A stretch of 64,000 nt of DNA from Flabesymbios commensalis (lineage: Eukaryota > Annelida > Polychaeta > Terebellida > Flabelligeridae). Position numbers and translations under genes: made by a program. This document shows, in pieces, positions 45,135 through 56,436 of the stretch. Each line of letters opens with the position of its first letter. Position 1 is the first letter of the stretch. The stretch covers positions 103,276,307-103,340,306 of the forward strand of contig OZ024902.1 in assembly GCA_964017125.1 (NCBI GenBank), written 5' to 3'. The notes under the pieces were generated by a model that had not been told where the DNA came from, searched no databases, and was given only the letters and a program-made list of their open reading frames with translations.

Positions 45135-45294
45135 AATCACACTCCTTGAATGAGCAAGGAGTGTGATCAAGGAGTGTGATTTGCACTCCACTAAGTGTTG
45201 CCTTTGTATCTACATTGTACGAGGCGTGCTGTTTTTCCTACACCTCAACTTTGTTTTAGGCGTGTGATGGCGTGTGCGTGTGATCACACGCCTT
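45135..45294. repeat. Two neighbouring small inverted-repeat clusters
   Basis: AATCACACTCCTTG (45135-45149) faces two direct copies of CAAGGAGTGTGAT (45155-45181). About 77 bp later AGGCGTGTGAT and its complement TGATCACACGCCT (45258-45294) form a second hairpin with a GGCGTGTGCGTG spacer. Confidence 0.75.
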
Positions 45295-47013
45295 ACATCA
45301 CCAGCACTGTTTCTTTCACCACAGCTCCACCTCATGATCAGTATATCTAGATCATTTCATTTTAATTGTTTGTACATCAAATTCGCATATACAGCGTATC
45401 ATATCTTGTCACTTAATATTTATGTAAGACTGCCACATAATGTTTAGGCTGAATGTCATTAAATTGTAATTTTTGCCGTTTTCTCAATCAAATTTGTCGT
45501 TTTCTGCTTTTAATAAATATATTCACTGGCACGTAAATCTGTTGTATTATGTATCGCTTCGAATATAATAGCTGGGTAAATTTAAACCTTGGCGTTTGTG
45601 TGTTTGTTTGAAATGTTGCAGCAATGCGGGTGATGGATATTCGTATCCTGTATAATACGACTCTTTTGATTTATAATGAAAGCACATGGATGCTGGTGCG
45701 GCTACACCTATTGACCGTCAGAATAAGTTTTGATATTCATAAAATACGTTTGCTTATAATGGCGACGGCTATTGTCGAGTGTGCTCTTGTTATTAATCAA
45801 TTGCATTTTCAATACTGCTAGATTGGTTATTTTAGAAACAGCCTTGTTGAAGATAAATGTAAAATGTGACGTTTATTGTGACCACAAGTGTTATTATCAT
45901 TCCAAAGATAATTCTGACATCGTCAGTGGAATGAGGGGATGTCTCCGTACATATGCTTGTAAACATCCCTTGTCGAATGAATGCAGTAACCCCCGATGAA
46001 GACCCAAGAAATTACCCAAAATCTCAAAATCGATTTCAAAGTGTACAACAATGAGCGATCACATCATGCGACCAACCCTCACTGCAATCATTCTGTATGA
46101 TTCCAACCACTGACTGTCCGCGCAGTAAAATAATAATTTTTTTATATATAAGAAAATCACAGTTCATTAGTGACAAATGATAGATACGAAACATCAGTTG
46201 AATTTGGTGAGATGTACTTACAACCTCTAGTCCTGAAGCTATTTTCTAGGTTCCATGTCGATGGTCAGAGATGATCACCTACTCGGATAGTTGGCTCAGT
46301 GCAGCTGTGGGGCTATATTTACACAAGTGTCCATGTATACGTTTTAGGTCTGTCTACTGATACCACCACCTAGTGATTTTCTTCTCAAATATCTCTCTGT
46401 ACACAAATGTCTGAACGTGTTTCAGATCAGTGGAAATTGTACTCATTGCAATATGACATCGATTTGATATAGGTACAATGTAATAAATTATTAAATTGCA
46501 AGAAACATACAAAGTACATACAAAGTACAAGACCGTTTGACCCGTTCCTAATTTGTTTGTAAATAAATAACACGTTGAGTCTGGAAGGTTAACCTTAATT
46601 ATCCCGTCCACTTGTGGGAATAATACGTTTTACTTTACATTATCTGGTAATATTTAAATTTTCTATATTGTATTGATCACATCTAAAATGTATCTGTCTA
46701 GGCAACGATGTGCAGCAAGTGTAGAAATGATTCGTACATTTATTTTGATGTATAACACACTGTATTAAGCCGTGTGTTTGTGTTTCATTACATTCAGGTG
46801 TACTGGTTACTTGTATACCTGGTGCCTGACGGCCTTCCACAGGTGTGAACCACTAACTTTCTCTAGTCGACTAGTATTTTTAGCTAGCGACGAACTGCGG
46901 GATTTGCACTGATTTGTAAATGTCAAGAAGGATACGTTTCTCAGGTGTATAATATAATACTATTGGATAGGTGTTATTACAGACATTAATTCATGTTTCC
47001 TGCGCTCTTTTTA
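45295..47013. other. No gene recognised
   Basis: Long unique AT-rich stretch with many short overlapping frames and no repeats from the window's families. Confidence 0.35.
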
Positions 47014-47517
47014 TTAACCCTTGCAGTGCTGGCTGACCACGCCTGTAGCTTTTTCAGTGTTTTTATTTGTCTTCCAAGCAATAAAAAGAATTATTACATC
47101 TGCTAGAGTAGCATATGTTTTGATTCAAAATATACACATGTAAGCATGTGGCCCTCAACCCTTAAAGGGCTGAATATTAAAAAAAAACATGGAGACCAAA
47201 GGGTTTTTTTCAATTTGTAATCATCATAAATGTCTTAGTTAGCTTTTCCCGATTCATTTGAATACCTATGTTATGGGTCTGCGACCAGTATTAATATGTT
47301 TACTCTTAAAGTGCGGGGTGCGACTTTAGACGTCAGAATTAGACGTCTACAGACGTCAGATTCCGACGATTAAAGTCAATCCCCGCGCTGTGAGGGTTAA
47401 AGCGCTACATGACATAATTTTAATTTTTACTCACTTGAAGTTATGTCTCGCTACCGCGACCCACAACTTCAAGTGAGTAAAAAAATAAAATTGTGTATTG
47501 TAACGCTTTGAGGGTAA
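47014..47517. mobile_element. Family B element split by a family C element
   Basis: TTAA-CCCTTGCAGTGCTGG at 47014; the right end GTAACGCTTTGAGGG closes near 47517 with a decayed TTAA. Removing the insertion leaves about 261 bp, the usual B length, with the normal order of long side, dyad (CACTTGAAGTTATGTCTCGC) and short side. Confidence 0.7.
47159..47396. mobile_element. Family C element nested in family B
   Basis: Left end CCCTTAAAGGGCTG after TCAA (47155-47158); right end GCGCTGTGAGGG before TTAA (47397-47400). Carries the AGACGTCTACAGACGTC dyad and TTTGAATACCTATGTTATGG shared with 23613-23864. Confidence 0.75.
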
Positions 47518-48011
47518 TAATCTCAAGGCAAATGATACGTCTGGTCATTTGATCGCTGGACGCTGATTAATATCTCGTTGACATTAGAATGAAACGTCAT
47601 ATCCAGACTTGGAAGTCATGAATGTTTTCGCTCCAATCGTCAGACGAGGGAGAATCGTGTGTCGTTTAAAGTAAAACTTGTAAACGCTTCCAAAACGTCC
47701 GGAGAAAACAACATAGGGTGACAATATTTCGTACATGATTCACTACGAAGCTGTTGGACGGGGTAAAATATCTTATTGAATTCAAAAGGTCACAGAAGGG
47801 ATTGAAGGAAGTCATGCCGTCCACTCTCGTTTCCACACCATATTCCGTGACTGCTTCAGCTCTTGTCCGACTGTCTTCAATTTTTTCACACAGCTCCTAG
47901 GGGACTAGATGGTCCTTCGGAGTAACTGTTCTTCGACCTACTTTTGGTACAATATTTATATTTTTGGCCTGATTAGTCATTTTGACATACACTTTGTTTC
48001 CGGAGCAGATC

Positions 48012-48202
48012 ATGTGTACATAAATTTTACCTTATATAAGGCAGTGATTATCATCAACAAATTGTACCCTGATAAAGTTTAAATAAGCGAAACCGGTCGG
48101 CACCATCTACATCAGCCTTCTTGTTATGATTTTCTGCCGGTGAACATCGTTCAGGTGTTCCATGGGCCTCTTCTTTTTCATTGTCTTACTTGGAGAAATA
48201 TA
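48012..48202 (+). mobile_element. Insertion with hammerhead-like core
   Basis: Interrupts a family T copy: the host sequence CGGAGCAGATC is continuous with TCGAAAAGTACTGGGCC at 34430 but not here. About 24 bases of host are missing at the far junction. It holds CTGATAA...GAAACCGGTC at 48069-48099. Penelope-like retroelements carry such ribozymes, so a Penelope-like remnant is one reading. Confidence 0.45.
48064..48105 (+). ncRNA. Degenerate hammerhead ribozyme-like motif
   Basis: CTGATAA (canonical CTGATGA with one change), a weak 4-bp stem II (GTTT/AAGC), GAAAC, a tiny stem III and GTC. GTACC before and GGCAC after could form stem I with one mismatch. Minimal stem III forms are known from Penelope-like elements. 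The altered core suggests it is inactive. Confidence 0.4.
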
Positions 48203-48280
48203 GTCATATTGCACATAGGTGGTCTCATATGTCCATAGAAGTGTCTTTTCATGTAGTTGTACCTTTACCCCGTATATATA

Positions 48281-49095
48281 TAACCCAGGATATATGCAAT
48301 TGAAACACTATGAAATGATGATGTACATATAATTTAATGGGAGAATTGGTCTTAGCTCTTTGCAATAAGTTAAATTTTGTTGTTAAATAAATGCAAGAAT
48401 ACGTTTTCACTAAATAAGATTTTTTATACCATGATGTTGTGATTAGTAGCTTTCATAGAAATAATCACCGTAGACCCATTAAAAGACTGTCTGGTTCTCG
48501 TCTAAGTATTACTTTACATAATTAAAAATGTGATGCAAATTTTTAAACAGTGTTATCGGCGTTGAACAGCGATTAGATATCATGATTTTCCCCGATATAG
48601 CGTTGCGGCTCCGCTACTACATTTCGTACCCTTGGATAGGAAAGGGTGTATCTGCCACTTTGTAAAGTGGCAGATACACCCTTTCATATCCAAGGGGAAG
48701 ATTTGTAATTGATTGATTAAGCGTTACTTTGTATTAGTAGAAACTGACTACAGATGTCACCAGACCACACTAAATGATCCATATGTTTCAAAATTGTCGG
48801 CGTATCAGTATAATGTATCACACTGAACTGAGAGACTATGACAACCCAGTCCCCTACAGCCACCATTAATTCAGCCTTTGATAATTACATTTCACCAGCT
48901 TTAATGAATGGATGAATGAATAATAAAGGAGGGTGATTAATGACTGTGTCATTTTATGCAGACAACACGTAATGTTACTAGTTTGCAGTTGTATTTTATT
49001 ATTTGGTTGAACCTTGCTCTCTCGACTAGGGCGTATATGGAAGCCAAGTTAATAACACTGATTTTAACAATTACCACATTTTATCCTATATTCGA
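48281..49095. other. AT-rich DNA with one palindrome
   Basis: No gene recognised. The only structure is the inverted repeat at 48629-48696. Confidence 0.35.
48629..48696. mobile_element. Palindromic MITE-like sequence, single copy
   Basis: CCCTTGGATAGGAAAGGGTG and on to TGCCACTTT, then its complement ending CACCCTTTCATATCCAAGGG. Arms about 33 bp with one or two mismatches around TGTA. No relative in the window. Confidence 0.75.
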
Positions 49096-49343
49096 TATAA
49101 ACCAATTACGCATGCCATAGAATATTTAGGTATAAACCAATTACGCATACTATAGAATATTTAGGTATAAACCAATTACGCATGCCATAGAATATTTAGG
49201 TATAAACCAATTACGCATGCATGCCATAGAATATTTAGGTATAAACCAACTACGCATGCCATAGAATATTTATTTATAAACCAATTACGCATGCCATAGA
49301 ATATTTAAGTATAAACCAATTACGCATACCATAGGATATTTCT
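49096..49343 (+). repeat. 35-bp minisatellite, seven units
   Basis: Units start at 49096, 49131, 49166, 49201, 49240, 49275 and 49310 (TATAAACCAATTACGCATGC then CATAGAATATTTAGG). One unit has a 4-bp CATG expansion. The last differs most. There are no unique spacers, so it is not a CRISPR-like array. Confidence 0.95.
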
Positions 49344-49560
49344 GTTGATTTAATATTTGCAATCTGTCTTGAGATTACTTCCTGTTGTAATAATTGTTTA
49401 ATCGCTGGTTCTAGAAAGGGTGTTATTATAGATAGCTGCAGTAAAAGTCCATTCCTCTGTGTCTTATAGAAGATCCTGTATAGATGTGTATATATCATCT
49501 GACATAATAAAAACTGTACTTTTGTCCGGGTAAATTGCCTTAAGAGGTTGAGAGCATTTG

Positions 49561-49606
49561 GTGACGGTCGTTTCGGCACAGTGAGACCATAAACGCCTCA
49601 TCAGGT
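49561..49606 (-). ncRNA. Hammerhead ribozyme-like motif, second example
   Basis: On the minus strand CTGATGA (complement of 49598-49604) is followed by GGC...GCC with a long loop as stem II, then GAA, and ACG-AC-CGT-C as stem III and cleavage position. Core residues are canonical, but a continuous stem I is not evident. The embedded open frames on both sides have no recognisable domain. Confidence 0.35.
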
Positions 49607-51478
49607 TTGGCTCAATAAGTCTCTTGGCCAGCTCTGAAATTACCATGGTCATTTCCTTTAACCACGGTAACTCATTTCACAGCCCTGCTGGGATTGCAGT
49701 GGGCAGACGAGTAAACCTTGGGAAAGATTCTCTGATCTGAGTGTCAGGAAAGATCACATTTAACAAACGCGTTTCCAAAGCTTGTAAAATGATTTGTATT
49801 TGTTCCATCCAACTTCAAATGCTACTCCACGTCTCTCTGAGATTGTGTACGCTCAGTGATATACTCTTTTAGTTATTTGACATGTTTGTCTGCTTCTGAA
49901 CCTTTAATTTTTTAAGAGAAAACTTTTTTATTTAAAGAAGAATCACTGTGCTTATAATACTGTCTATGTGAAATCACTACATATTAAGCACACCAGTATT
50001 CTATCTTTTTAAACCCTCTCTGTCGTGCTTGATATCTATATTTCCCAGACATGAAGTTGTATCTCGCAGTGTCAAAACATCTGTAATTATATATACACAT
50101 ATATAATTATACATGATTATAATTATACGCCTTATTATGACTTATAATAAACAGGAGTATGCATTAGTGCTAATATTGGTAATGTGAAATTGAAGTGTAA
50201 GAAGATGGTTAGTATAGCCATGATAACCTAAGTTAAATCGCATTATTTCTCATTTTTCTCATCTCGTTCCCTCTTGAAATGTAATCCTATCTATTATTTT
50301 TTTCAATTTTGAACATTTTTTTGTATTTTACAAGCTGGTTGATTAATTAGGTATTGTAGAAAAAATGTCCACGATCGATATTGCCTGCGATTCCGGTGTT
50401 AAAACTACGTTTTGCTCATGCAGCAGCTTACTTTGATATTACTTTTGAGTTTAACATTATTGGTTCTACAATCAATGCATATGTAGTGACATTTTTCCTT
50501 CTGATACAATCTGTCTCTAGTTCTCATCTTTTAAATTTTAACTTTTTTTCATAACCGATATATATGTCTGCGTGCGTACTGCAAAATGGGACAAAATAAA
50601 AAAATATGTAGGCGCGATCCTGCTCGCATTCGCAATGTAAGCATTTGGAATTATAATACCTGAGAAGAGAGATCTTGTAACATCCTATCCTATAACGTAG
50701 CTTTGCGGCTGGTATGTGCACACGTCTTGAAAAATATTGGTAACAGCTGCTGTGCATCCGCTGTTATTACCTATGTCCCCCGCATCATCCTCTCTTTAAG
50801 TTACACCCAGGATTGTGTGTACCGCCCCACGGCTCTCTTCTCTCTCGTGCACAAAACCAAATGTATTATGGCGTTATCCTCATATTCTAATAGTATATCA
50901 AAATTAACTAAAATTGGGTAGATATAATTATGCCATACAAATTCAAGTTTGAGTATTACGTGGACCTGTATTGAACTTCAATCTGTTTTTAAATCAGCTT
51001 TAAGTGGGTGAAAATTTAAACTAAATTAATGTCTTCGAATTATGATGAGTGGATAATTCATTGTCAGCTACGGGTTTCTAAATGACATTCTTCGTGTTTA
51101 AGTATATTAAAGCATGTTATTGTGTTTACAATGTACACCATAACCATGGCTAGGTAAAGTGTACATGCCCACTGACTAAAACATTTGATGTAGTCTTCGA
51201 GCGTACACTGTACAAGGTAGTGCATTTCTTCTAAGTAATACAATATTTCTTGGATCCGGCCTGCCGATCTTTTTACTGGTGATGAATGATAAATCTTTTT
51301 TTTTGTAGACGTCCCTGAATCCCCATAGGAATGACAATATACCGTTATCTCATTCACCAGATCTGAATATCACTCGCTCTCATGCGATGCTTCTGCAGCT
51401 GGCAATCATTTTGTAATATCAAAGGGGTTTGTCTAGCTTTACTACAGAGCAGATAATCGTGAATATGGAGAACTGGAG
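49607..51478. other. No gene recognised; one B remnant
   Basis: Unique AT-rich DNA. At 50010-50075 TTAAACCCTCTCTGTCGTGC and GAAGTTGTATCTCGC look like the left part of a family B copy; at about 50990-51030 CTTTAAGTGGGTGAAAATTT resembles a B right half. Confidence 0.35.
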
Positions 51479-51574
51479 CCGTATTCTCGTATAAGTTACA
51501 ATATATCGTAGGCTTCTGATTGGTCGAGAGCAATCAGAAGCCTACGATATATCGTAACTTGTACGAGAATACGG
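51479..51574. mobile_element. Palindromic MITE-like sequence, single copy
   Basis: Arms of about 44 bp: CCGTATTCTCGTATAAGTTA, TCGTAGGCTTCTGATTG and complements with about three mismatches, turning at GTCGAGAG. No relative in the window. Confidence 0.8.
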
Positions 51575-51816
51575 TGCTTGGATCGTAGGTTTGTTACCAC
51601 CAATCATAAGTTCTTATTCTCCAAACTGTTTGATAATTGTATGTTGAACCAAGCAATTTATTAATCCATCTTTTGGATATATTTTGTATTCTGGTTTTCT
51701 AATTTTGTCTCGATAAGTCACAATACCACACTGCATGGTGTCAGATAATTCACAATAAATATTAACAACACCTGTCAGTTTGTGATTAAACCTAATCAGG
51801 ATCTAAGCTATGTGTC

Positions 51817-51917
51817 ATGCAAACACGATATGTCAAGCTGATGTTGGTTTAATGTCATGACAGCGTCGAACAGCATTTAATATTAAACATCGTACCAGTG
51901 TGTCTTGTTTGCGGGGA
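51817..51917. mobile_element. Family P copy, worn
   Basis: ATGCAAACACGATATGTCAA at the left and GTGTCTTGTTTGCGGGG at the right; inner TGTTGGTTTAATGTC and a degenerate centre. Confidence 0.65.
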
Positions 51918-52178
51918 TATACATTATTTTTTATCAAATATCAAGGTGACTGAAAGCCAATCTTTGCCATGCACGAACTACTCTTGCCATGTCCAAAGTT
52001 CAATTAGAACGGACTGGTGTTAATTGAGAATGGCTTGTCCTCAGGTTTAGTGACTTCAAGGTTTATTATGTCCGCTCTACTATCTGGACGGATTCTAGCC
52101 ATGAGGAAGCTGGCCCGGGGAAATGCGTTTAGCACCACTTGCCGACTGTAATCAGCTGCTGACCTCGACTACTGTAAG

Positions 52179-52275
52179 CCCAGCAAACACGAGGCATTCA
52201 CCCAATGTTGTTTTAATGTTGGGCCAGCGTCGTAGACGCTGGTCCAACTTTAAAACAGCGTTGGGTCAATGTCTT
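52179..52275. mobile_element. Family P palindrome lacking right terminus
   Basis: CCCAGCAAACACGAGGCATT, then arms CAATGTTGTTTTAATGTTGG with GTC-GTA-GAC turn; after GGGTCAATGTC the expected CGTGTTTGCTGG is absent. Confidence 0.8.
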
Positions 52276-52303
52276 TCCTTGAAACCAGTTTTTCTCGTCA
52301 TTA

Positions 52304-52409
52304 CCAGCAAACACGATGATCACCCAATGTTGGAATAAGTTGGGGCATCGCCGCAGACAGTGGACCAGCATTAAAACAACAGTGGGTCAGCGTGTTATGT
52401 TTTCTGAGA
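52304..52409. mobile_element. Family P palindrome
   Basis: CCAGCAAACACGATGATCAC at the left, GCGTGTTATGTTTTCTGAG at the right. Sits only 28 bp after the previous copy in the same reading direction. TTA flanks both ends loosely. Confidence 0.75.
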
Positions 52410-53119
52410 TTACCTTTGCTATTTCTCTGACAAAGGGGAAAAATCACCTGAGGAAGTTCATGTCTCACCATAATTTAAACGCTGAATTATTCCATATAAC
52501 CTCCTCCCAGGTATATTTAATTGAGTTTTGAGACAATCACCAAATAGTTGAAAAATACATCATTAATACTATTATTATTTGAAGTTATTTATTAATTATT
52601 TACTTCAAATATATATTTATGAATTGTGTACCTTTCACGCATGATTCCCGTTGTCGACGCAACATATACCTTCTCTGCGCTAAGAAAGAACCCCTTGGCA
52701 GTGCCGCTTACCGCTAACCTTAGTAGATGGAACTCTCCACTTTGCTACAAGGCTTAGAGGATGATTTAAGACAGGTTCGGCTGGTAATCCCCTCGAGTTA
52801 TATTTTCTCCGCGTTAAGAGTTATACAATGTAAACTATTCTGATATGTGTCAGTATTGTATTCCAAAGAGATGTTGACATATTAGTTATCAGGACCTCTT
52901 TACTGATAAATCTCTCGAAATTATAAAAAAAAACAGTTATATAAATACAGATTGGAAGGACCCCAAGCAGAAGGTTAAGCATGCTGAGTGGCGTTTAACA
53001 CGCTTCGATCCACAAGAGAAACAAGGTTATACAACGGTAAGACGATTTGTTTTGGCCACAGTATACACAGAGGGAGAAGTTCGCCATCAAACAACCCACG
53101 CTCAGCCTATGGTGGTTTG
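52410..53119. other. No gene recognised
   Basis: AT-rich DNA without convincing features. Confidence 0.35.
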
Positions 53120-53221
53120 GTGCTCAGCCTAGCTTAGTCTACGTTGTTTTTATGTTGGGCCACCGTCTGCGACGTCTGCAACATTAAAACAACGCAGACT
53201 TGGCATCTTGTGTTAGCTGGG
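53120..53221. mobile_element. Family P copy with altered left terminus
   Basis: Arms AGTCTACGTTGTTTTTATGT and ACATTAAAACAACGCAGACT around GGGCCACCGTCTGCGACG; right end TCTTGTGTTAGCTGGG. The inner arms carry GTCTRCGTTG in both, unlike other copies. Confidence 0.75.
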
Positions 53222-53880
53222 ACAGTGTTATTATACACTACTCAACAACCAAGTGTAGAAGTGCTCCTCGTGATAACATGTTTTTTCATCATTTATCACA
53301 CACTCAAACTTTTCACCAACGACCACAAGCAATGTGTTTTCTGTTTTGTATTGCTGGAACGGTATAGTGTTACGAAACATTTTAGATCATTTCAGCAGCT
53401 GTTCTTATACAAGCAATATTACATGTCTTTATAAAATATTATATGTTTACATGTTTAAATTAAGGCAATCAGCAGTATAACTTTAACGGTATTTCGTACT
53501 ATCGGTGCTGTCAGGTTACAGCTATGCACGTTTTTGTACAGAGCTGTTCTGATTTAATTATTAAGTTGTTGCGTGTCTTGTGTGATATATTGTTTATGAC
53601 TGTAAACCTGAAGGGTGCGTCTCCTTGTACATATTTCATGAGTTTCGCATTCTACAAGAGTCCAACAACAACAACTCGTTTATTGATTTGTTAAGCCACG
53701 GCCTACTGGTGAGCTGGATCATTTATTCATAGTGATCCTATGAATCCCATGTTACCAATCTTGTCATCACGATATTTTTGGAATGTGGCATATCTGAAAC
53801 AAATTTAACCAATCAAAGGTCTGACTTTTAGACCAGATGATGATACATATATGTCCCAAACTGACAATGATTTTATGCAC
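53222..53880. other. No feature seen
   Basis: AT-rich; nothing recognised. Confidence 0.35.
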
Positions 53881-54115
53881 TTAACCCTTGCAGCGTGCGG
53901 GGACCGATTTTAGACGTCAGAATCTGACGTCTATAGACGTCAGATTCTGACGTCTAAAGTCGATCCCCGCGCTGAAAGAATTAAATATACATAATGGCCG
54001 TGGACCCATAACATAGGTATTCAAATGAAGCAGAATGAGCTATAAATTTATGATGATTTCAAATTGAAAGTAACCCTTTAGTCTCTATGATTTATACAAA
54101 AATAATTCATCGCTG
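53881..54115. mobile_element. Family C element, reverse orientation
   Basis: TTAA-CCCTTGCAGCGTGCGGGG at the left, followed by the dyad AGACGTCAGAATCTGACGTC (53912-53962, near-perfect 25-bp arms around TATA). The far end GATTTATAC to TTCATCGCTG matches the left end of 23613-23864 in reverse; its TTAA is lost. Confidence 0.7.
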
Positions 54116-54227
54116 ATGCCTGAGCTGATGAGGGATCACATGGCCCTGTAAACAGTGCCAAATTGACGGTGCATTCCTTACAGATATGGTTGTGGGTGAT
54201 GCCTGTGATTCATCCTTGGCCTTTCAA

Positions 54228-54287
54228 TATAAATGGTGAGAGGAGCTGCAGCGTTGCACGTATTAATCCGGCACTGTCAGACGCTAG
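54228..54287 (+). promoter_or_regulatory. Possible TATA promoter and short first exon
   Basis: TATAAAT at 54228-54234 is followed about 30 bp on by a GC-richer start region (GTATTAATCCGGCACTGTCA) and a strong donor, GACGCTAG|GTGAGT, at 54288. Downstream 54300-54900 is GC-rich. No coding frame can be tied to it. Confidence 0.22.
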
Positions 54288-54634
54288 GTGAGTTTTGTCG
54301 GAGCAGCGCATGCCGGTCGAGCCTGTGGTTTGTAAATAGCACAGTGCTGTGACAGGAAGCGGATGTTCCGGCCTCCCGGAGGACATGTCTCTCTGAGTTG
54401 TGGTCTTCCCATCCTCCTCACCCTTGCCGTGCTCAGCCTTTGAAACGCGTTAATGGGGGGTCCTGTATCCTTGATGATTACCGAATAAAACGCCGCACGC
54501 GCATGTGTGTTTCACAACACAAACGTTACCAGGTAGCATGTTTATTAGAGGTTCTGTGGTGCCGTCAGGATGTAGGTAGGCGTCTCGCGGTGAGATTCCG
54601 TGTCGCCAGGAGACTCTGGCTTTGCCAAGCCTCT

Positions 54635-54736
54635 CCCAGCAAACACGGGCCATTGCCTGGTTCAATGTTGGCCCATCGTCTGCGACGCTGGCCCAACATT
54701 GAACCAACACAGGGGCAATGTCCAGTGTTTGCTGGG
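54635..54736. mobile_element. Family P palindrome, near-perfect
   Basis: CCCAGCAAACACGGGCCATT at the left, GTCCAGTGTTTGCTGGG at the right. Arms CTGGTTCAATGTTGGCCCAT and complement, turn GTC-TGC-GAC. A worn P core follows at 54888-54948 (GGCTCAATGCTGGGGCAATG). Confidence 0.85.
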
Positions 54737-54948
54737 CTGTCAGATGTTAACACCCTGGAACGTTTGGGCAAGCGATCACGTGATCCATCTTCATTTGCGG
54801 CCTCCGCTCTTTCCTTCACCACAGCCTTGTCTCGCACAGGACGTCACAGCGAACGACCCAAGCTAATCAGAGACCGTGATCCAGTGGTGGCTCAATGCTG
54901 GGGCAATGTCTCAGACATTGGCCCTATATTTAACAAAGACATGATGAC

Positions 54949-55650
54949 GTTTGTTGTCAGATGCACTCACATTGACCTAATTTAGGAATGTTCATTTCTT
55001 GTCATGATGCCCTGACCATGACAACACAGATTAAAAACTATTGATTAACAAATTTTAAAATGTAATTTTAAATCATCCTAAAATTATATACTGAAGGATC
55101 TCACTCCAAAAGTAACCGTAAGGCCATAATTATTTAATTTACTTTCAAGATATATGATATGACTTTAATTAAAACATTAATTAAAACATTTGAAACCACC
55201 GCCCCAAATAACATGTATTTTTTATGTATTTTATTAATATGTGTGCACTTATAATCAGTCTTGTATCAGTAGCGCGGTCAGTATAATATAGTTTAGTGAA
55301 AAATATCTAGACGATGCCAACTCATGTCCCACAGAAAAACATCTACCGTACATAACGTATTGGAACAAACAGCAAACGCAATACTTGCATATTCCGTATA
55401 AACCTGTTGGTCGTATGCTGACTCTTTGTGTCACTCTTGCGTCTTTGTGTTATCTGAATTGAGCCAGAATTGAGCCAGCCTTTGACAAGGGTCAAATTGA
55501 GCGTCACATTGTTGAGTGGTCGGTATGTAGGACACCACGATAATGAGAAGAGAAGGGTTTAAATTTAGGCTAAATTTACATATAGTAGGAGGTGACCTTA
55601 CCTGGAAAGCAGTGAGAGTTGACCTGGAGAGGTCTCTTCGTCTGGAAGTC
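54949..55650. other. No feature seen
   Basis: AT-rich; nothing recognised. Confidence 0.35.
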
Positions 55651-55895
55651 TTAACCCTTTAACCACCGGTGTCGCATATATTCGTGTTTTCTTTTTTATT
55701 AGCACATTAAGTACCATATTTCAAACATATTAAAGAAAAAATGTGACATCAATCAGCAATATATGAAAACAGTTGACCTCCATTTTGTCAAATCTGAATA
55801 ATTTTCACTCACTTGAAGTTGTGGATCGCGTCAGCGAGACACAACTTCAAGTGGGTGAAAATTCAGATTGATTAATTTGGCTGTTAAAGGGTTAA
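55651..55895. mobile_element. Family B element, complete
   Basis: TTAA at 55651-55654 and 55892-55895; ends CCCTTTAACCACCGG and GGCTGTTAAAGGG. The dyad CACTTGAAGTTGTGGATCGC has centre TCAGCG. Same subfamily as 21817-22032. Confidence 0.85.
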
Positions 55896-56436
55896 GAAAA
55901 ACAGCTCAGCTTGTGTTGGGAATTGATTCAAAGTCGAATGGTGTATGAAATCTTCCAGATTCTTGTCAACATGATTAGGGTGTTTTATTTTCACATAAGT
56001 CTAGAGCTTCACGTTGTTGTACTATTTGCTTAAAAATATATTGTTTAATTTTACTTAAGGCGCGATATCAACAACATGTATCTCATATCTTTATTTCACG
56101 TCAAATTAGTTTCTTTCTATGTCCAATCATGAACTAATTATTACCATGTAGTGAGCAATTAAAAAAATCATTTTTTAAGGATTTTTTGTAAAATTTTCGC
56201 CTGTTCTACTACCACTACCATTTTCAATCGACCTTCCGTTCACTTAACATATGTGTCTCGACATCTACCATTAGCACAAACCAATGTTACATGCATTAGT
56301 TTGAAATGCAAAAATATTGTTCAAAAGTGTACATTCAAGCCATATACATGTAATTTGAAATGTCAATTTGTTATTGAATTATGTGTTTGATCTTGTAAAA
56401 ATGTACTATGAATTGAACATAGCTTTATTTTCACAG
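55896..56436. other. No feature seen
   Basis: AT-rich; nothing recognised. Its end has the pyrimidine-rich acceptor of the following candidate exon. Confidence 0.35.

Larger units (their letters stand above)
47871..48280. mobile_element. Family T copy, decayed, with an insertion
   Basis: TCTTGTCCGACTGTCTTCAA, CACACAGCTCCTAGGGG and TTTCCGGAGCAGATC match the units at 34.3-34.5 kb. After an insertion at 48012-48202 the match resumes at GTCATATTGCACATA and GTCTTTTCATGTAGTTGTAC. Confidence 0.6.

Noticed and set aside
49096-49343. CRISPR-like array
   Set aside because: The 35-bp repeats abut without unique spacers, and the window is eukaryotic in character.
54398-54985. 195-codon open frame on the plus strand
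   Set aside because: The middle is the family P palindrome and both strands are open across it. The GC-rich composition explains the scarcity of stops.
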